Source of the DNA: Balneolaceae bacterium
Lineage (GTDB): Bacteria; Bacteroidota; Rhodothermia; Balneolales; Balneolaceae
Length of the DNA: 27,628 nt
Reading direction: 5' to 3'
Assembly (NCBI GenBank): GCA_021767245.1
Contig: JAASTO010000010.1
Coordinates: 1-27,628 of the forward strand
A model generated the notes under the pieces. The model worked only from the letters and a program-made list of their open reading frames with translations. It ran no database searches and was not told where the DNA came from. A program made the translations under genes and the position numbers. Of this stretch, positions 1 through 8,489 are shown in pieces. Each line of letters starts with the position of its first letter. The stretch's first letter is position 1.

Positions 1-585
1 AGTTTACAGATCAGTGCAGCTCTCTCCTGCCTGTTTGACCCAATACTCCCCAATAAAATGAAACAACTCAGATCTCAGCTTGGGATATCCGATTCTTTTA
101 CATGGAATGATATCTCAAACAACATGCTGAAGGTCGGTGACTCAGTGATACAGGGCGACATACTATTTGAAAAAATTGAGGACGATATCATCGAAGAACA
201 AATCCAAAAACTACACGACAAAGCCAAAGAAGCAGATCCAACCCCTGATGTACCTGAACTTAAAGACAATATCGAGTTTGGTGATTTCATGAAGCTGGAC
301 CTGCGTGCCGGTAAGATCATTTCTGCTAAAAAGATCGAAAAATCCAACAAGCTTCTGGAGATCAAAGTGGATATCGGTTTAGAGCAGAGAACGATCGTAT
401 CAGGTATCTCAAAATACTTTGAAGCAGATGAACTGGCAGGACAAAAAGTAAGCGTTGTTGCCAATCTGGCTCCCAAAAAACTTATGGGTGTTGAGAGTAA
501 AGGCATGATCCTTATGGCAGAAAATCCGGATGGATCCCTAAAATTTGTTGAAACAGATGCAGAACCGGGTAGCCCCATTACTTAA
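1..585 (+). CDS. metG: Methionyl-tRNA synthetase, C-terminal part (5' end outside window)
   Basis: The reading frame is open from base 1, so this is the 3' end of a longer gene; the ATG at 58 is internal. The first ~40 residues (LSCLFDPILPNKM and on) match the end of the helical anticodon-binding domain of bacterial MetRS. Residues from about codon 110 (FGDFMKLDLRAGKI, then NLAPKKLMGVESKGMIL) form the C-terminal OB-fold tRNA-binding domain (EMAP/Trbp111 type) that appears in dimeric MetRS forms. MetRS charges initiator and elongator tRNA-Met in the cytoplasm. The stop codon overlaps the next start by one base (TAATG), which suggests translational coupling to the GH13 gene. The identification rests on the OB-fold plus the preceding anticodon-domain segment. 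A free-standing Trbp111-like protein is unlikely because the upstream frame is open. Confidence 0.9.
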   Translation, partial: SLQISAALSCLFDPILPNKMKQLRSQLGISDSFTWNDISNNMLKVGDSVIQGDILFEKIEDDIIEEQIQKLHDKAKEADPTPDVPELKDNIEFGDFMKLDLRAGKIISAKKIEKSNKLLEIKVDIGLEQRTIVSGISKYFEADELAGQKVSVVANLAPKKLMGVESKGMILMAENPDGSLKFVETDAEPGSPIT

Positions 586-2606
586 TGCCTAATAATTCAC
601 ATCAGCAATGCAGTATATCGGGGATGGAGGATTATCCCCTGGGTTGTACTGTATCAGATAAGACTACCCTGTTCAGGTTGTTTTCGCCAAAAGCTCATTT
701 AGTCGAAGTGGTGATCTTCGAACAGTATCAGGATGAAGAGGGCTTAAGCTTCGTCATGGAAAAGAACCATGAAGGGGTCTGGAGTTGCCTTATTCAGGAT
801 GTGTTCCCGGATCACTGGTATGCCTACAAAATTCAGGGACCGGTTCATGATCATTTCTTTCTTTCCACTGATGAATTCATTGCGGATCCAAGAAGCAGGC
901 ATGTAACAACCAGGAACCATTACCTACAATATCCAAAAACCAAGATCTGCAAACCCACTGACTTTGACTGGGAAGATGACACCTTTGTTGTTCCCGATGA
1001 CCCCAGGGATCTTATCATCTACGAGACACACATTAAGGATCTCGTGGCACACAGTTCAGCAAAAACCAAAGTTAAGGGTATTTACAACGATTTCCGGGAA
1101 GCTGAAGTTGGGGGTATCAGTCACCTTAAAAGACTGGGAGTGAATGCAGTAGAGTTTTTACCTCTTCAAAAGTTTGCTTATTTCGAGCCTCCTTTCAATG
1201 AAACGATCCCAAACGGAATCAAGAATGTCTGGAATCCATATTCCATCAATTACTGGGGGTACATGACCTCCTTTCATTTTGCCCCTGAAACGGTTTATGC
1301 TTCTGATGCCACCTTAGAACTGAATAAAGTTAATGGAAGCACAGTAACGGCTGAAAAAGAACTTAAAAAACTGATAAAAGCCCTTCACAAAGAAAACATT
1401 ACGGTTCTGATGGATGTAGTTTATAATCACGCATCTCATTATGACCTAAACCCTCTTAAATACACTGCCAAGGATCATTATTTCAGTTTAGATGACAGCG
1501 GTAACTTTACCAACGATAGCTGGACCGGAAATGATATAAATACATCAGCCAGGTATTCACGTGAATTGATCGTGGAATCCGTCAAGTATTGGATGAAAGA
1601 ATATCATATTGATGGCTTTCGTTTTGACCTGGCAGGTATCATAGATTGGGAAACGGTAGATCTGATCCGGGAAGAAGCCCAAAAGATCAATCCAAATGTT
1701 CTACTCATTGCTGAACCCTGGGGCAAAGAATACAAACCCGATGGATTCTCTGATCATGGTTGGTCATCCTGGAATGATCGGTTCAGAAATACCATAAAAG
1801 GATATAATCCGAAAGAGGACAAAGGCCTGATATTTGGAAGTACCGGTCATAACACAAGATTTGCCCTGGAAAACTTGATTCGTGGAACCCTCAGATCAGG
1901 TGAAAACGGTTTATTCAATCATTCTGATCATTCCGTAAACTACCTGGAAAGTCATGATGGGTACACTCTGGGGGATTATATCCGCATTGCCTTAGACCCT
2001 GAAAAAGCAGATAAGGTCTTTGAAGATGTGAGTCATATTGTAGACCTGAATGCTCAGGAAGAATCTATTGCAAAAATCGCAGCACTCGTTTTATTTGTCT
2101 CTCAGGGTATAACTATGATGCATGCTGGACAAGAATGGGCTCGCTCAAAGATCATTCGTGATCCCAAGAATATAGACCCTCAAAAAGGTAAGATTGATCG
2201 GGACACCTACAACAAAGATGACCGGACTAATTGGCTTAATTTTAACGAAATTCAGATCAATCAGTCCTTATTTAACTATTATAAAGGATTGATAAAGCTA
2301 CGTTTAAACGCACCTGCATTCAGGAGATCAAATCCTGAGGACATTCATTTCAAGGTGTATAACGATCCCTTACATATCACATTCTCAATTGACGGAAAAA
2401 GTTCAGGTGATATGTATAATTACTTTGTATCATTGAACGCAAGTTTGGAGCAGGACTATGAGATCATACTACCGGAAGGTTACTGGGAAATAGTCACAGA
2501 TGATCAGCATTCAGGTATTAAAACTTTAAAAAGCGTTAAAACTAAGTATAAAGTGCCTGCAAGCTCCGGAATTATTTTAAGAAAGTTGCGTGTGAGTAAA
2601 GCTTAA
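585..2606 (+). CDS. GH13 alpha-glucan debranching enzyme (isoamylase/pullulanase type)
   Basis: This 673-residue protein has an N-terminal CBM48-like beta domain (about residues 15-115) followed by a GH13 (beta/alpha)8 catalytic domain. The four GH13 motifs are present: DVVYNH at 277-282, DGFRFD at 343-348, AEPWG at 376-380 and ESHDG near 455-459. Together they supply the nucleophile D348, the acid/base E377 and the transition-state stabiliser D458. The NYWGYMTSFHFAPE stretch resembles isoamylase/GlgX proteins more than classical pullulanases, so it probably cleaves alpha-1,6 branches in glycogen or related glucans. No signal peptide is visible, which points to a cytoplasmic glycogen role rather than uptake of external polysaccharide. 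It starts on the metG stop codon (TAATG). No other glycogen gene is nearby. The exact subfamily (GlgX, isoamylase or type I pullulanase) cannot be settled by eye. Confidence 0.88.
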   Translation: MPNNSHQQCSISGMEDYPLGCTVSDKTTLFRLFSPKAHLVEVVIFEQYQDEEGLSFVMEKNHEGVWSCLIQDVFPDHWYAYKIQGPVHDHFFLSTDEFIADPRSRHVTTRNHYLQYPKTKICKPTDFDWEDDTFVVPDDPRDLIIYETHIKDLVAHSSAKTKVKGIYNDFREAEVGGISHLKRLGVNAVEFLPLQKFAYFEPPFNETIPNGIKNVWNPYSINYWGYMTSFHFAPETVYASDATLELNKVNGSTVTAEKELKKLIKALHKENITVLMDVVYNHASHYDLNPLKYTAKDHYFSLDDSGNFTNDSWTGNDINTSARYSRELIVESVKYWMKEYHIDGFRFDLAGIIDWETVDLIREEAQKINPNVLLIAEPWGKEYKPDGFSDHGWSSWNDRFRNTIKGYNPKEDKGLIFGSTGHNTRFALENLIRGTLRSGENGLFNHSDHSVNYLESHDGYTLGDYIRIALDPEKADKVFEDVSHIVDLNAQEESIAKIAALVLFVSQGITMMHAGQEWARSKIIRDPKNIDPQKGKIDRDTYNKDDRTNWLNFNEIQINQSLFNYYKGLIKLRLNAPAFRRSNPEDIHFKVYNDPLHITFSIDGKSSGDMYNYFVSLNASLEQDYEIILPEGYWEIVTDDQHSGIKTLKSVKTKYKVPASSGIILRKLRVSKA

Positions 2607-2640
2607 AATATTTTACGCCGTCTAAACAAATAACATCCTA

Positions 2641-2647
2641 AGGAGGA
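2641..2647 (+). promoter_or_regulatory. Perfect Shine-Dalgarno that sets a TTG start
   Basis: AGGAGGA lies 6-7 bases before the TTG at 2654. No ATG or GTG in this frame fits the transporter's N-terminus, and conserved NSS sequence begins about ten codons in. The strong ribosome site is therefore the main evidence for a TTG start here. Most other genes in the window have weaker or no recognisable site. Confidence 0.8.
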
Positions 2648-2653
2648 ATACAC

Positions 2654-4000
2654 TTGGCTGGAACAACCACCACTGACAGAGGTTCTTGGAATTCAAAACT
2701 TGGCTTTATACTCGCTGCGGCGGGTTCAGCTGTAGGTTTAGGTAATATTTGGGCCTTCCCAACTAAAGTTGCCACTCAAGGTGGCGCTGCTTATCTGATT
2801 ATTTACCTGCTTTGTACGTTTGCCATAGGTTTCCCCGTAATGGCAGCAGAAATTGCTATTGGCCGTAAGTCTGGAAAAAATCCTGTTGGAGCGTTTAAAG
2901 CTATTACCTCAAACAAATTCTTCCCTTTGGTAGGTTTGTGGGGTGTTATATGCGGAGTGATGATCCTTTCATTCTACACCGTTATTGCTGGCTGGGCATT
3001 TGGTTTTGCCTTCGAAGAGATCTTTTACTTCTTCGGATGGGCAGCTGCAGCTGACTGGTTAACCGATACCGGAAACGGATTCAAAAACGCATTGATTGCC
3101 ACCGTATTCATGCTGGGTACCATTAAGATCATTACCGGTGGGGTCAGTGATGGTATTGAACGGGCTACAAAAGCCATGATGCCTTTACTCATTGGTATCA
3201 TAGTTATAATGATCATATACGTATTGCTTCAGCCGGGAAGCGCCGAAGGTGTTCGAACTTACCTCCTTCCGGATTTCTCAAAGATCAATGCTGAATTGAT
3301 ATTCTCAGCCATGGGTCAGGCCTTCTTCTCTCTCTCACTAGGTATGGGAGCCCTTATTACATACGGCTCTTATCTGAACAAAAAAGAAAATATTCCGCAA
3401 GCGGCTGCTTTCGTAACGCTTGCAGATGTTGGAATTGCATTTTTAGCCGGTCTGTTGATCGTACCTGCCATGTATCTGGCTCAAAGTCAGGGCATTAACA
3501 TCAACGCCGGTGGGTCATTAGCCTCAAGTACAGATCTGGTATTTCAGATCTTGCCCGCCCTGTTCCACACGATTGGCGGTGGTGTCGGTATGTTGCTTGG
3601 TGTAACTTTCTTCCTCTTATTGAGCATTGCTGCTCTTACTTCAACCATATCACTTCTTGAGGTACCGGTATCTTACGTGATCGATGAATTTGAGGTGAAG
3701 CGTAAAAAAGCTGCATGGTCCGTTGGTTTAGGAATTCTTGTTGTGTCCATCTGCGTGGCCTTCTTCCCTGTTATGATCGGCTGGTTCGATTACCTGTTTA
3801 GCAGTATTGGGCTTCCATTAGGTGGATTCCTTATCTGTCTGTTTGTTGGTTATGTATGGACCACTGATAATGCCTTAACCGAAATGGAATATGGTTATGC
3901 CGGCATCAAGCAGACATTATTCTCAAAAGTGTGGCCGATATTCATCAAATTTATATGTCCTGCCGCCATCCTTTATAACTTGGTATCTAATTTCATTTAA
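2654..4000 (+). CDS. Sodium-dependent NSS (SLC6-like) transporter
   Basis: This 448-residue integral membrane protein starts at TTG. Residues 10-45 (SKLGFILAAAGSAVGLGNIW) are the unwound TM1 signature of neurotransmitter:sodium symporters, which carry amino acids or related solutes with Na+. The length fits the 11-helix bacterial branch (MhsT/Tyt1-like) rather than the longer LeuT. The usual RFP after GLGNxx reads AFP here, so the arginine of the extracellular gate is missing. In the TM10 region (GWFDYLFSSIGLPLGG) the usual second acidic residue is not obvious either. The substrate cannot be read from sequence. The gene follows the GH13 gene after 47 bases with no clear terminator, and efp follows after a 67-base leader with a weak hairpin. 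Confidence 0.92.
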   Translation: MAGTTTTDRGSWNSKLGFILAAAGSAVGLGNIWAFPTKVATQGGAAYLIIYLLCTFAIGFPVMAAEIAIGRKSGKNPVGAFKAITSNKFFPLVGLWGVICGVMILSFYTVIAGWAFGFAFEEIFYFFGWAAAADWLTDTGNGFKNALIATVFMLGTIKIITGGVSDGIERATKAMMPLLIGIIVIMIIYVLLQPGSAEGVRTYLLPDFSKINAELIFSAMGQAFFSLSLGMGALITYGSYLNKKENIPQAAAFVTLADVGIAFLAGLLIVPAMYLAQSQGININAGGSLASSTDLVFQILPALFHTIGGGVGMLLGVTFFLLLSIAALTSTISLLEVPVSYVIDEFEVKRKKAAWSVGLGILVVSICVAFFPVMIGWFDYLFSSIGLPLGGFLICLFVGYVWTTDNALTEMEYGYAGIKQTLFSKVWPIFIKFICPAAILYNLVSNFI

Positions 4001-4011
4001 ACAGGTTTGTT

Positions 4012-4040
4012 ATCCAAAGAGGCAGGTGCTATTTTTGGAT
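4012..4040 (+). terminator. Weak hairpin between NSS transporter and efp
   Basis: ATCCAAAGA (4012-4020) pairs with TTTTTGGAT (4032-4040) around an 11-base loop, giving nine pairs with one G:T. The following bases are T-rich (GAATTTTATTT) but do not form a proper uridine tract. It could be a leaky terminator or a leader structure just before the efp ribosome site at 4052-4057. Low confidence. Confidence 0.3.
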
Positions 4041-4067
4041 GAATTTTATTTAAGGAGAATCTAAAGA

Positions 4068-4637
4068 ATGTCAAAAGTATCTACATCAGATTTCAGAAAC
4101 GGAATGGTTCTGGATCTTGACGGTGAACTGTACTCGATCACTGAATTTCAGCATGTTAAACCCGGAAAGGGTCCCGCGTTTGTAAGAACAAAACTAAAGG
4201 GGATCATGAATGGTAAGAATATTGATAAAACCTGGCGATCAGGGGAAAATGCTGAATCTGTGCGTGTTGAAACTCGCGATTACCAGTATCTCTACAATGA
4301 TGGTGAGCTGTACTACCTAATGCATACAGATACCTATGAACAAGTTCCGGTCAACGCCTCACAAGTTGAGAGGAAAGGATATTTTGTTGAAGGTCAGAAT
4401 TGCACGGTAGTCGTGAATGCTGACGAGGAAAGCATACTTTATGCGGAACCTAAAGACCACATTGAAGTAACTGTTGAAAAAACCGATCCTGGGTTACGTG
4501 GCGACACAGCTCAAGGTGGAAGTAAACCGGCTACCCTGGAATCGGGTGCAACCGTTCAGGTTCCTCTTTTTATCAATGAAAATGAAAAGATCAAAGTTGA
4601 CACCAGAACCGGCGAATATATAGAACGAGCTAAATAA
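4068..4637 (+). CDS. efp: Elongation factor P
   Basis: This 189-residue protein has the normal EF-P length and three-domain layout: an N-terminal KOW-like domain, a central OB domain and a C-terminal OB domain ending in VDTRTGEYIERAK. EF-P binds ribosomes stalled on polyproline and speeds peptide bond formation. The modification-loop residue is K34 in HVKPGKGPAF, so the lysine-type (EpmA-modified or unmodified) form is expected rather than the arginine/rhamnose form. AAGGAG at 4052-4057 precedes the ATG by ten bases. accB begins eight bases after the stop. The efp-accB-accC order is common in bacteria and supports one operon. Confidence 0.97.
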   Translation: MSKVSTSDFRNGMVLDLDGELYSITEFQHVKPGKGPAFVRTKLKGIMNGKNIDKTWRSGENAESVRVETRDYQYLYNDGELYYLMHTDTYEQVPVNASQVERKGYFVEGQNCTVVVNADEESILYAEPKDHIEVTVEKTDPGLRGDTAQGGSKPATLESGATVQVPLFINENEKIKVDTRTGEYIERAK

Positions 4638-4645
4638 AACTTATC

Positions 4646-5116
4646 ATGGATTTAAAACTCATAAAAAACATATTAGAACTCATCTCCGAAAGTGATGTAA
4701 ATGAAGTATCACTTGAAGAAGGAGATTTCAAGATCAAAGTTAAAAAACAAGGGGAAGTACAGCAGGTAAGCTATTCTCAAACGGCGCCACAAGCTCCTGC
4801 CCAACCGGCTACTCCGCAAGCCCAACAGGCAGCCCCGGCTGATGCATCTGAAGCACAAAAAGCTGATCAACCCGAAGGTGATACGGTTAAATCCCCAATT
4901 GTAGGAACCTTCTACACGTCCCCTTCTCCCGATTCTGATCCGTTTGTAAAAGTGGGCGATCATATTTCCAAAGGGGAAACATTATGTATTGTTGAAGCTA
5001 TGAAGATCATGAATGAGATCGAAGCAGAGTTCAGTGGTACGGTACAAAAGGTGTTGGTCGATGACGGACAACCTGTAGAGTTTGACCAGCCATTATTTAT
5101 CATTAAAAAAGACTAA
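4646..5116 (+). CDS. accB: Acetyl-CoA carboxylase biotin carboxyl carrier protein
   Basis: This 156-residue protein has an N-terminal helical segment (residues 1-35), a flexible Pro/Ala/Gln-rich linker (about 45-75) and a C-terminal biotinyl domain. The biotinylation motif EAMKIMNEI places the acceptor lysine at K120. The domain swings carboxybiotin between AccC and the carboxyltransferase, feeding malonyl-CoA to fatty-acid synthesis. The order helix, linker, biotinyl domain and the length match bacterial AccB rather than a decarboxylase subunit. It sits 8 bases after efp and 10 bases before accC. Confidence 0.97.
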   Translation: MDLKLIKNILELISESDVNEVSLEEGDFKIKVKKQGEVQQVSYSQTAPQAPAQPATPQAQQAAPADASEAQKADQPEGDTVKSPIVGTFYTSPSPDSDPFVKVGDHISKGETLCIVEAMKIMNEIEAEFSGTVQKVLVDDGQPVEFDQPLFIIKKD

Positions 5117-5126
5117 AACGGCTTTC

Positions 5127-6479
5127 ATGTTCAACAAAATTCTGATCGCAAACAGAGGTGAAATTGCACTGCGTATCATTCGTACGTGTCAGGAAATGGG
5201 CATCAAAACAGTGGCGGTTTACTCTACTGCAGATGCTGATAGCTTACACGTGAAATTTGCAGATGAAGCGGTATGTATTGGGCCACCTGCAGGTAAAGAC
5301 AGTTACCTGAAAATCCCAAGCATTCTGGCTGCAGCTGAGATCACCAATGCAGAAGCTATTCACCCCGGATATGGATTTTTATCTGAAAATGCCGAATTCT
5401 CGCGTATCTGCGGGGAACATGATCTCAAATTTATTGGCCCATCACCTGAATCGATCAGCAAAATGGGTGACAAAGCCGTAGCTAAAGCAACCATGATAGC
5501 CAATAATGTTCCTGTTGTACCGGGAAGTGACGGTGTGGTTGAAAGCTTTGAAGAAGCCAAAAAGGTCTGTGATGAGATCGGCTTTCCGGTGATCATCAAG
5601 GCATCTGCCGGTGGCGGTGGCCGTGGTATGCGCATGGTTATGGATGCTAAAGACCTTGAAAAAAATTATAAGATGTGTCGGCAAGAGGCAGAGACTTCTT
5701 TCAATAATCCGGCTGTTTATATTGAGCGCTTTGTCCTGAACCCACATCACGTCGAGATACAGATCATGGCCGACCAACATGGTACAGCCGTTCACTACGG
5801 TGAACGCGATTGTTCATTACAGCGTCGTCATCAGAAAGTACTGGAAGAATCTCCCTCTCCCCTTATGACTGAGGAATTACGTGAGAGAATGGGAACCGCT
5901 GCTGTAAATGCAGCAAAAGCGGTAAATTATGAAGGAGCCGGAACCGTGGAATTCCTTGTAGATGATGACCACAACTTTTACTTCATGGAAATGAATACCC
6001 GTATTCAGGTAGAACATCCTGTAACGGAAGAAGTGACCGGCATTGACCTGATCGAACAACAGATCAGGGTTGCAGCAGGCGAGAAGATCGAAGAATACCC
6101 TCTTAACTTTGAGAACCACGCTATAGAGTGCCGAATCAATGCCGAAGATCCTGAACATAATTTCAGGCCTTCTGCGGGTAAAATTACAGTGTTCCATCCA
6201 CCGGGAGGTCATGGTGTCCGTTTAGATACCCATGCGTATTCCGGCTACCGAATTCCTCCGCATTACGATTCAATGATCGCAAAATTGATCGTAAGCGCCC
6301 CAACCCGGGAAGACGCCATAAAGAAAATGAAGCGTGCCCTCAAAGAGTTTGTCATTGAAGGTATAAAGACGAACATCCCATTCCATATTCAATTAATGGA
6401 TGACGAGAATTTTATAAAAGGCACCTTCGATACCAAATATCTCGAAAGAGAATTCAAATTCATACCAAACAGAAACTGA
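5127..6479 (+). CDS. accC: Acetyl-CoA carboxylase biotin carboxylase subunit
   Basis: Biotin carboxylase of 450 residues, which carboxylates AccB-bound biotin with ATP and bicarbonate. The protein opens with MFNKILIANRGEIALRII, the standard N-terminus. The ATP-grasp glycine loop SAGGGGRGMRM and the catalytic EMNTRIQVEHP segment are intact. With this start, E288, N290 and R292 fall on the same numbers as in the E. coli enzyme, which supports ATG 5127. The frame is open upstream to 5082, but that extension lies inside accB and adds an unrelated 15 residues. gcvH starts one base after the stop. Confidence 0.97.
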   Translation: MFNKILIANRGEIALRIIRTCQEMGIKTVAVYSTADADSLHVKFADEAVCIGPPAGKDSYLKIPSILAAAEITNAEAIHPGYGFLSENAEFSRICGEHDLKFIGPSPESISKMGDKAVAKATMIANNVPVVPGSDGVVESFEEAKKVCDEIGFPVIIKASAGGGGRGMRMVMDAKDLEKNYKMCRQEAETSFNNPAVYIERFVLNPHHVEIQIMADQHGTAVHYGERDCSLQRRHQKVLEESPSPLMTEELRERMGTAAVNAAKAVNYEGAGTVEFLVDDDHNFYFMEMNTRIQVEHPVTEEVTGIDLIEQQIRVAAGEKIEEYPLNFENHAIECRINAEDPEHNFRPSAGKITVFHPPGGHGVRLDTHAYSGYRIPPHYDSMIAKLIVSAPTREDAIKKMKRALKEFVIEGIKTNIPFHIQLMDDENFIKGTFDTKYLEREFKFIPNRN

Positions 6480-6480
6480 G

Positions 6481-6861
6481 ATGATTATACCGGCTGATTT
6501 AAAATATACAAGAGAACATGAATGGATAAAGGACAACGGTGATGGAACCGTCACCGTTGGGATCACTGATTTTGCACAGGGTGAACTAGGAGATATCGTT
6601 TTTGTAGAACTTGAACCTGAAGGTTCTGAGTTTGAACAGGACGATACATTTGGAACGGTTGAAGCCGTTAAAACTGTATCTGACCTGTATGCTCCTGTTG
6701 ATGGAGAGATTATTGAAATTAACGAAGCTTTAGAAGATGAGCCTGAGTTGGTCAACGACGATCCATACGGTGATGGTTGGATGGTTAAGATCAAGCTATC
6801 AGACCCTGATCAGTTGGATGATCTTCTTACTGCAGATGAATACGAAGAGGTTATCGCCTAA
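6481..6861 (+). CDS. gcvH: Glycine cleavage system H protein (lipoyl carrier)
   Basis: This 126-residue protein has the standard H-protein length. It begins IPADLKYTREHEWI and carries the lipoyl-attachment motif TVEAVKTVSDLYAPVDG with K64 as the predicted lipoylated lysine. The H protein shuttles the aminomethyl group between the P, T and L proteins of the glycine cleavage complex, and in some bacteria it is also the platform for lipoate assembly or relay. None of gcvT, gcvP or lpd is in the window. It is instead joined to accC by one intergenic base, so it is probably expressed with the carboxylase genes. guaA follows after 20 bases. Confidence 0.96.
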   Translation: MIIPADLKYTREHEWIKDNGDGTVTVGITDFAQGELGDIVFVELEPEGSEFEQDDTFGTVEAVKTVSDLYAPVDGEIIEINEALEDEPELVNDDPYGDGWMVKIKLSDPDQLDDLLTADEYEEVIA

Positions 6862-6881
6862 TTATTTAACAAACCGATTTC

Positions 6882-8432
6882 ATGCATAGCCGACATTCTG
6901 AATGGATCCTGATCCTTGACTACGGTTCACAATTTACGCAACTCATTGCACGTCGGCTTAGAGAGCTGAATATCTACTGCGAGATCCACCCATTTAATGT
7001 GGATCTGGATACTGTCAGGGAACCACATCCCGGGGGCATAATCCTATCTGGTGGCCCAAAAAGTGTAAATGACAAAGACGCCCCTGCCCTTCAAATTGAA
7101 ATTCTAAGCTGGGATGTTCCAATTCTTGGAATTTGCTACGGTTTGCAACTCCTGGCTCATACAGAAATTCCGGGCAGTGTAGAAAAAGCTGAAAAAAGAG
7201 AATACGGCCGTGCAAATCTGTTGATCGACAATCAGGAAGACCTTTTAAAAGATATTCCTAATGAAAGCGTAGTTTGGATGAGTCACGGCGATCATATTCA
7301 TGAGCTGCCAGAATCATATGAGATCATTGGCCATACCTCTAATGCTAAAGTAGCGGCAGTTCGGCATAAAGAGGATCATATATATGGTGTGCAATTCCAC
7401 CCCGAGGTTGCCCATACGGATCATGGAAAACAATTACTTCAGAATTTCGCCTACAACATTTGTGACCTTAAGGGTGACTGGACCTCGGAGTCTTTTATAG
7501 ACGAGCAGATCAAAAGTATTCGTGAAAAAGTAGGTGATGATAAAGTTTTATGTGGCCTCTCAGGGGGTGTGGATTCAACTGTGGTGGCAACACTCATACA
7601 CAAAGCTATTGGCGATCAGCTTGAATGCGTGTTTGTGGATAACGGACTGCTTCGAAAGAATGAATTTGAGTCGGTCATGCATCTCTACACAAGAGATCTT
7701 CACCTGCCGGTTCGCGGCGTTGATGCTTCTGAGTTATTTCTTTCCAGATTAGAAGGTGTCTCAGATCCCGAAGATAAAAGAAAGATCATTGGTAACACCT
7801 TCATTGATGTCTTTGATAAAGAAATTGGAAACGACTCTGATTTTAAATACCTCGCCCAAGGAACCCTCTATCCGGATGTGATCGAAAGTGTTTCATTCAA
7901 GGGACCATCTGCCACCATTAAATCACACCATAATGTAGGCGGGCTTCCAGAAAAGATGAAACTTGACCTGATTGAACCGGTCAGGGAATTATTTAAGGAT
8001 GAAGTCAGAAATGTAGGTCGTGCTTTAGGCATTCCTGATCATTTTATTGAACGACATCCCTTCCCTGGCCCGGGATTGGGTATCAGAATTTTGGGAGATC
8101 TATCCAAAGAACGGCTCAGTTTACTTCGTGAGGCCGACTATATCTTTGTTGAGGAACTTAAAAAACAGGATCTATATCACGAGGTATGGCAGGCTTTGGC
8201 CGTACTTCTACCGGTTCAAAGTGTTGGTGTTATGGGTGATGAAAGAACTTATGAATTCACTTGTGCCTTACGGGCAGTAACCAGCCTGGATGGAATGACA
8301 GCTGATTGGGCGCACTTACCTTATGAATTTTTAGCTCATGTATCCAACCGAATCATTAATGAGATCAAGGGAATAAATCGGGTGGTATATGATATTAGTT
8401 CCAAACCCCCTGCCACCATTGAGTGGGAATAA
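6882..8432 (+). CDS. guaA: GMP synthase (glutamine-hydrolysing)
   Basis: This 516-residue protein makes GMP from XMP, ATP and glutamine in the last step of guanine nucleotide synthesis. The class I glutamine amidotransferase domain comes first, with the nucleophile C85 in GICYG and the H173/E175 pair in QFHPEV. The ATP pyrophosphatase domain follows, with the PP-loop SGGVDS at 227-232. The C-terminal dimerisation domain holds FPGPGLGIRILG and ends at the family's usual KPPATIEWE. Length and all key residues are normal. It lies 20 bases after gcvH and probably closes the housekeeping operon; no strong terminator follows. Confidence 0.98.
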   Translation: MHSRHSEWILILDYGSQFTQLIARRLRELNIYCEIHPFNVDLDTVREPHPGGIILSGGPKSVNDKDAPALQIEILSWDVPILGICYGLQLLAHTEIPGSVEKAEKREYGRANLLIDNQEDLLKDIPNESVVWMSHGDHIHELPESYEIIGHTSNAKVAAVRHKEDHIYGVQFHPEVAHTDHGKQLLQNFAYNICDLKGDWTSESFIDEQIKSIREKVGDDKVLCGLSGGVDSTVVATLIHKAIGDQLECVFVDNGLLRKNEFESVMHLYTRDLHLPVRGVDASELFLSRLEGVSDPEDKRKIIGNTFIDVFDKEIGNDSDFKYLAQGTLYPDVIESVSFKGPSATIKSHHNVGGLPEKMKLDLIEPVRELFKDEVRNVGRALGIPDHFIERHPFPGPGLGIRILGDLSKERLSLLREADYIFVEELKKQDLYHEVWQALAVLLPVQSVGVMGDERTYEFTCALRAVTSLDGMTADWAHLPYEFLAHVSNRIINEIKGINRVVYDISSKPPATIEWE

Positions 8433-8489
8433 AATTACTCGAGAACAAATAGGTCTCATTTAAGTTAATACTTAGTGTACCCTAAACTT

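Noticed and set aside
75..578. 167-residue minus-strand open frame opposite metG
   Set aside because: It is Ser/Leu/Ile-rich with no motif and mirrors the codon pattern of metG, which has clear domain matches on the plus strand.
5082..5126. Upstream start for accC inside accB
   Set aside because: It adds 15 unrelated residues; the start at 5127 restores E. coli-like numbering of the catalytic residues.
6393..6794. 133-residue minus-strand open frame opposite gcvH
   Set aside because: Low-complexity Ser/Thr-rich shadow of the well-identified H protein.
8433..8489. GAGA/TCTC inverted repeat after guaA
   Set aside because: Four-base stem without a T tract; too weak for a terminator.
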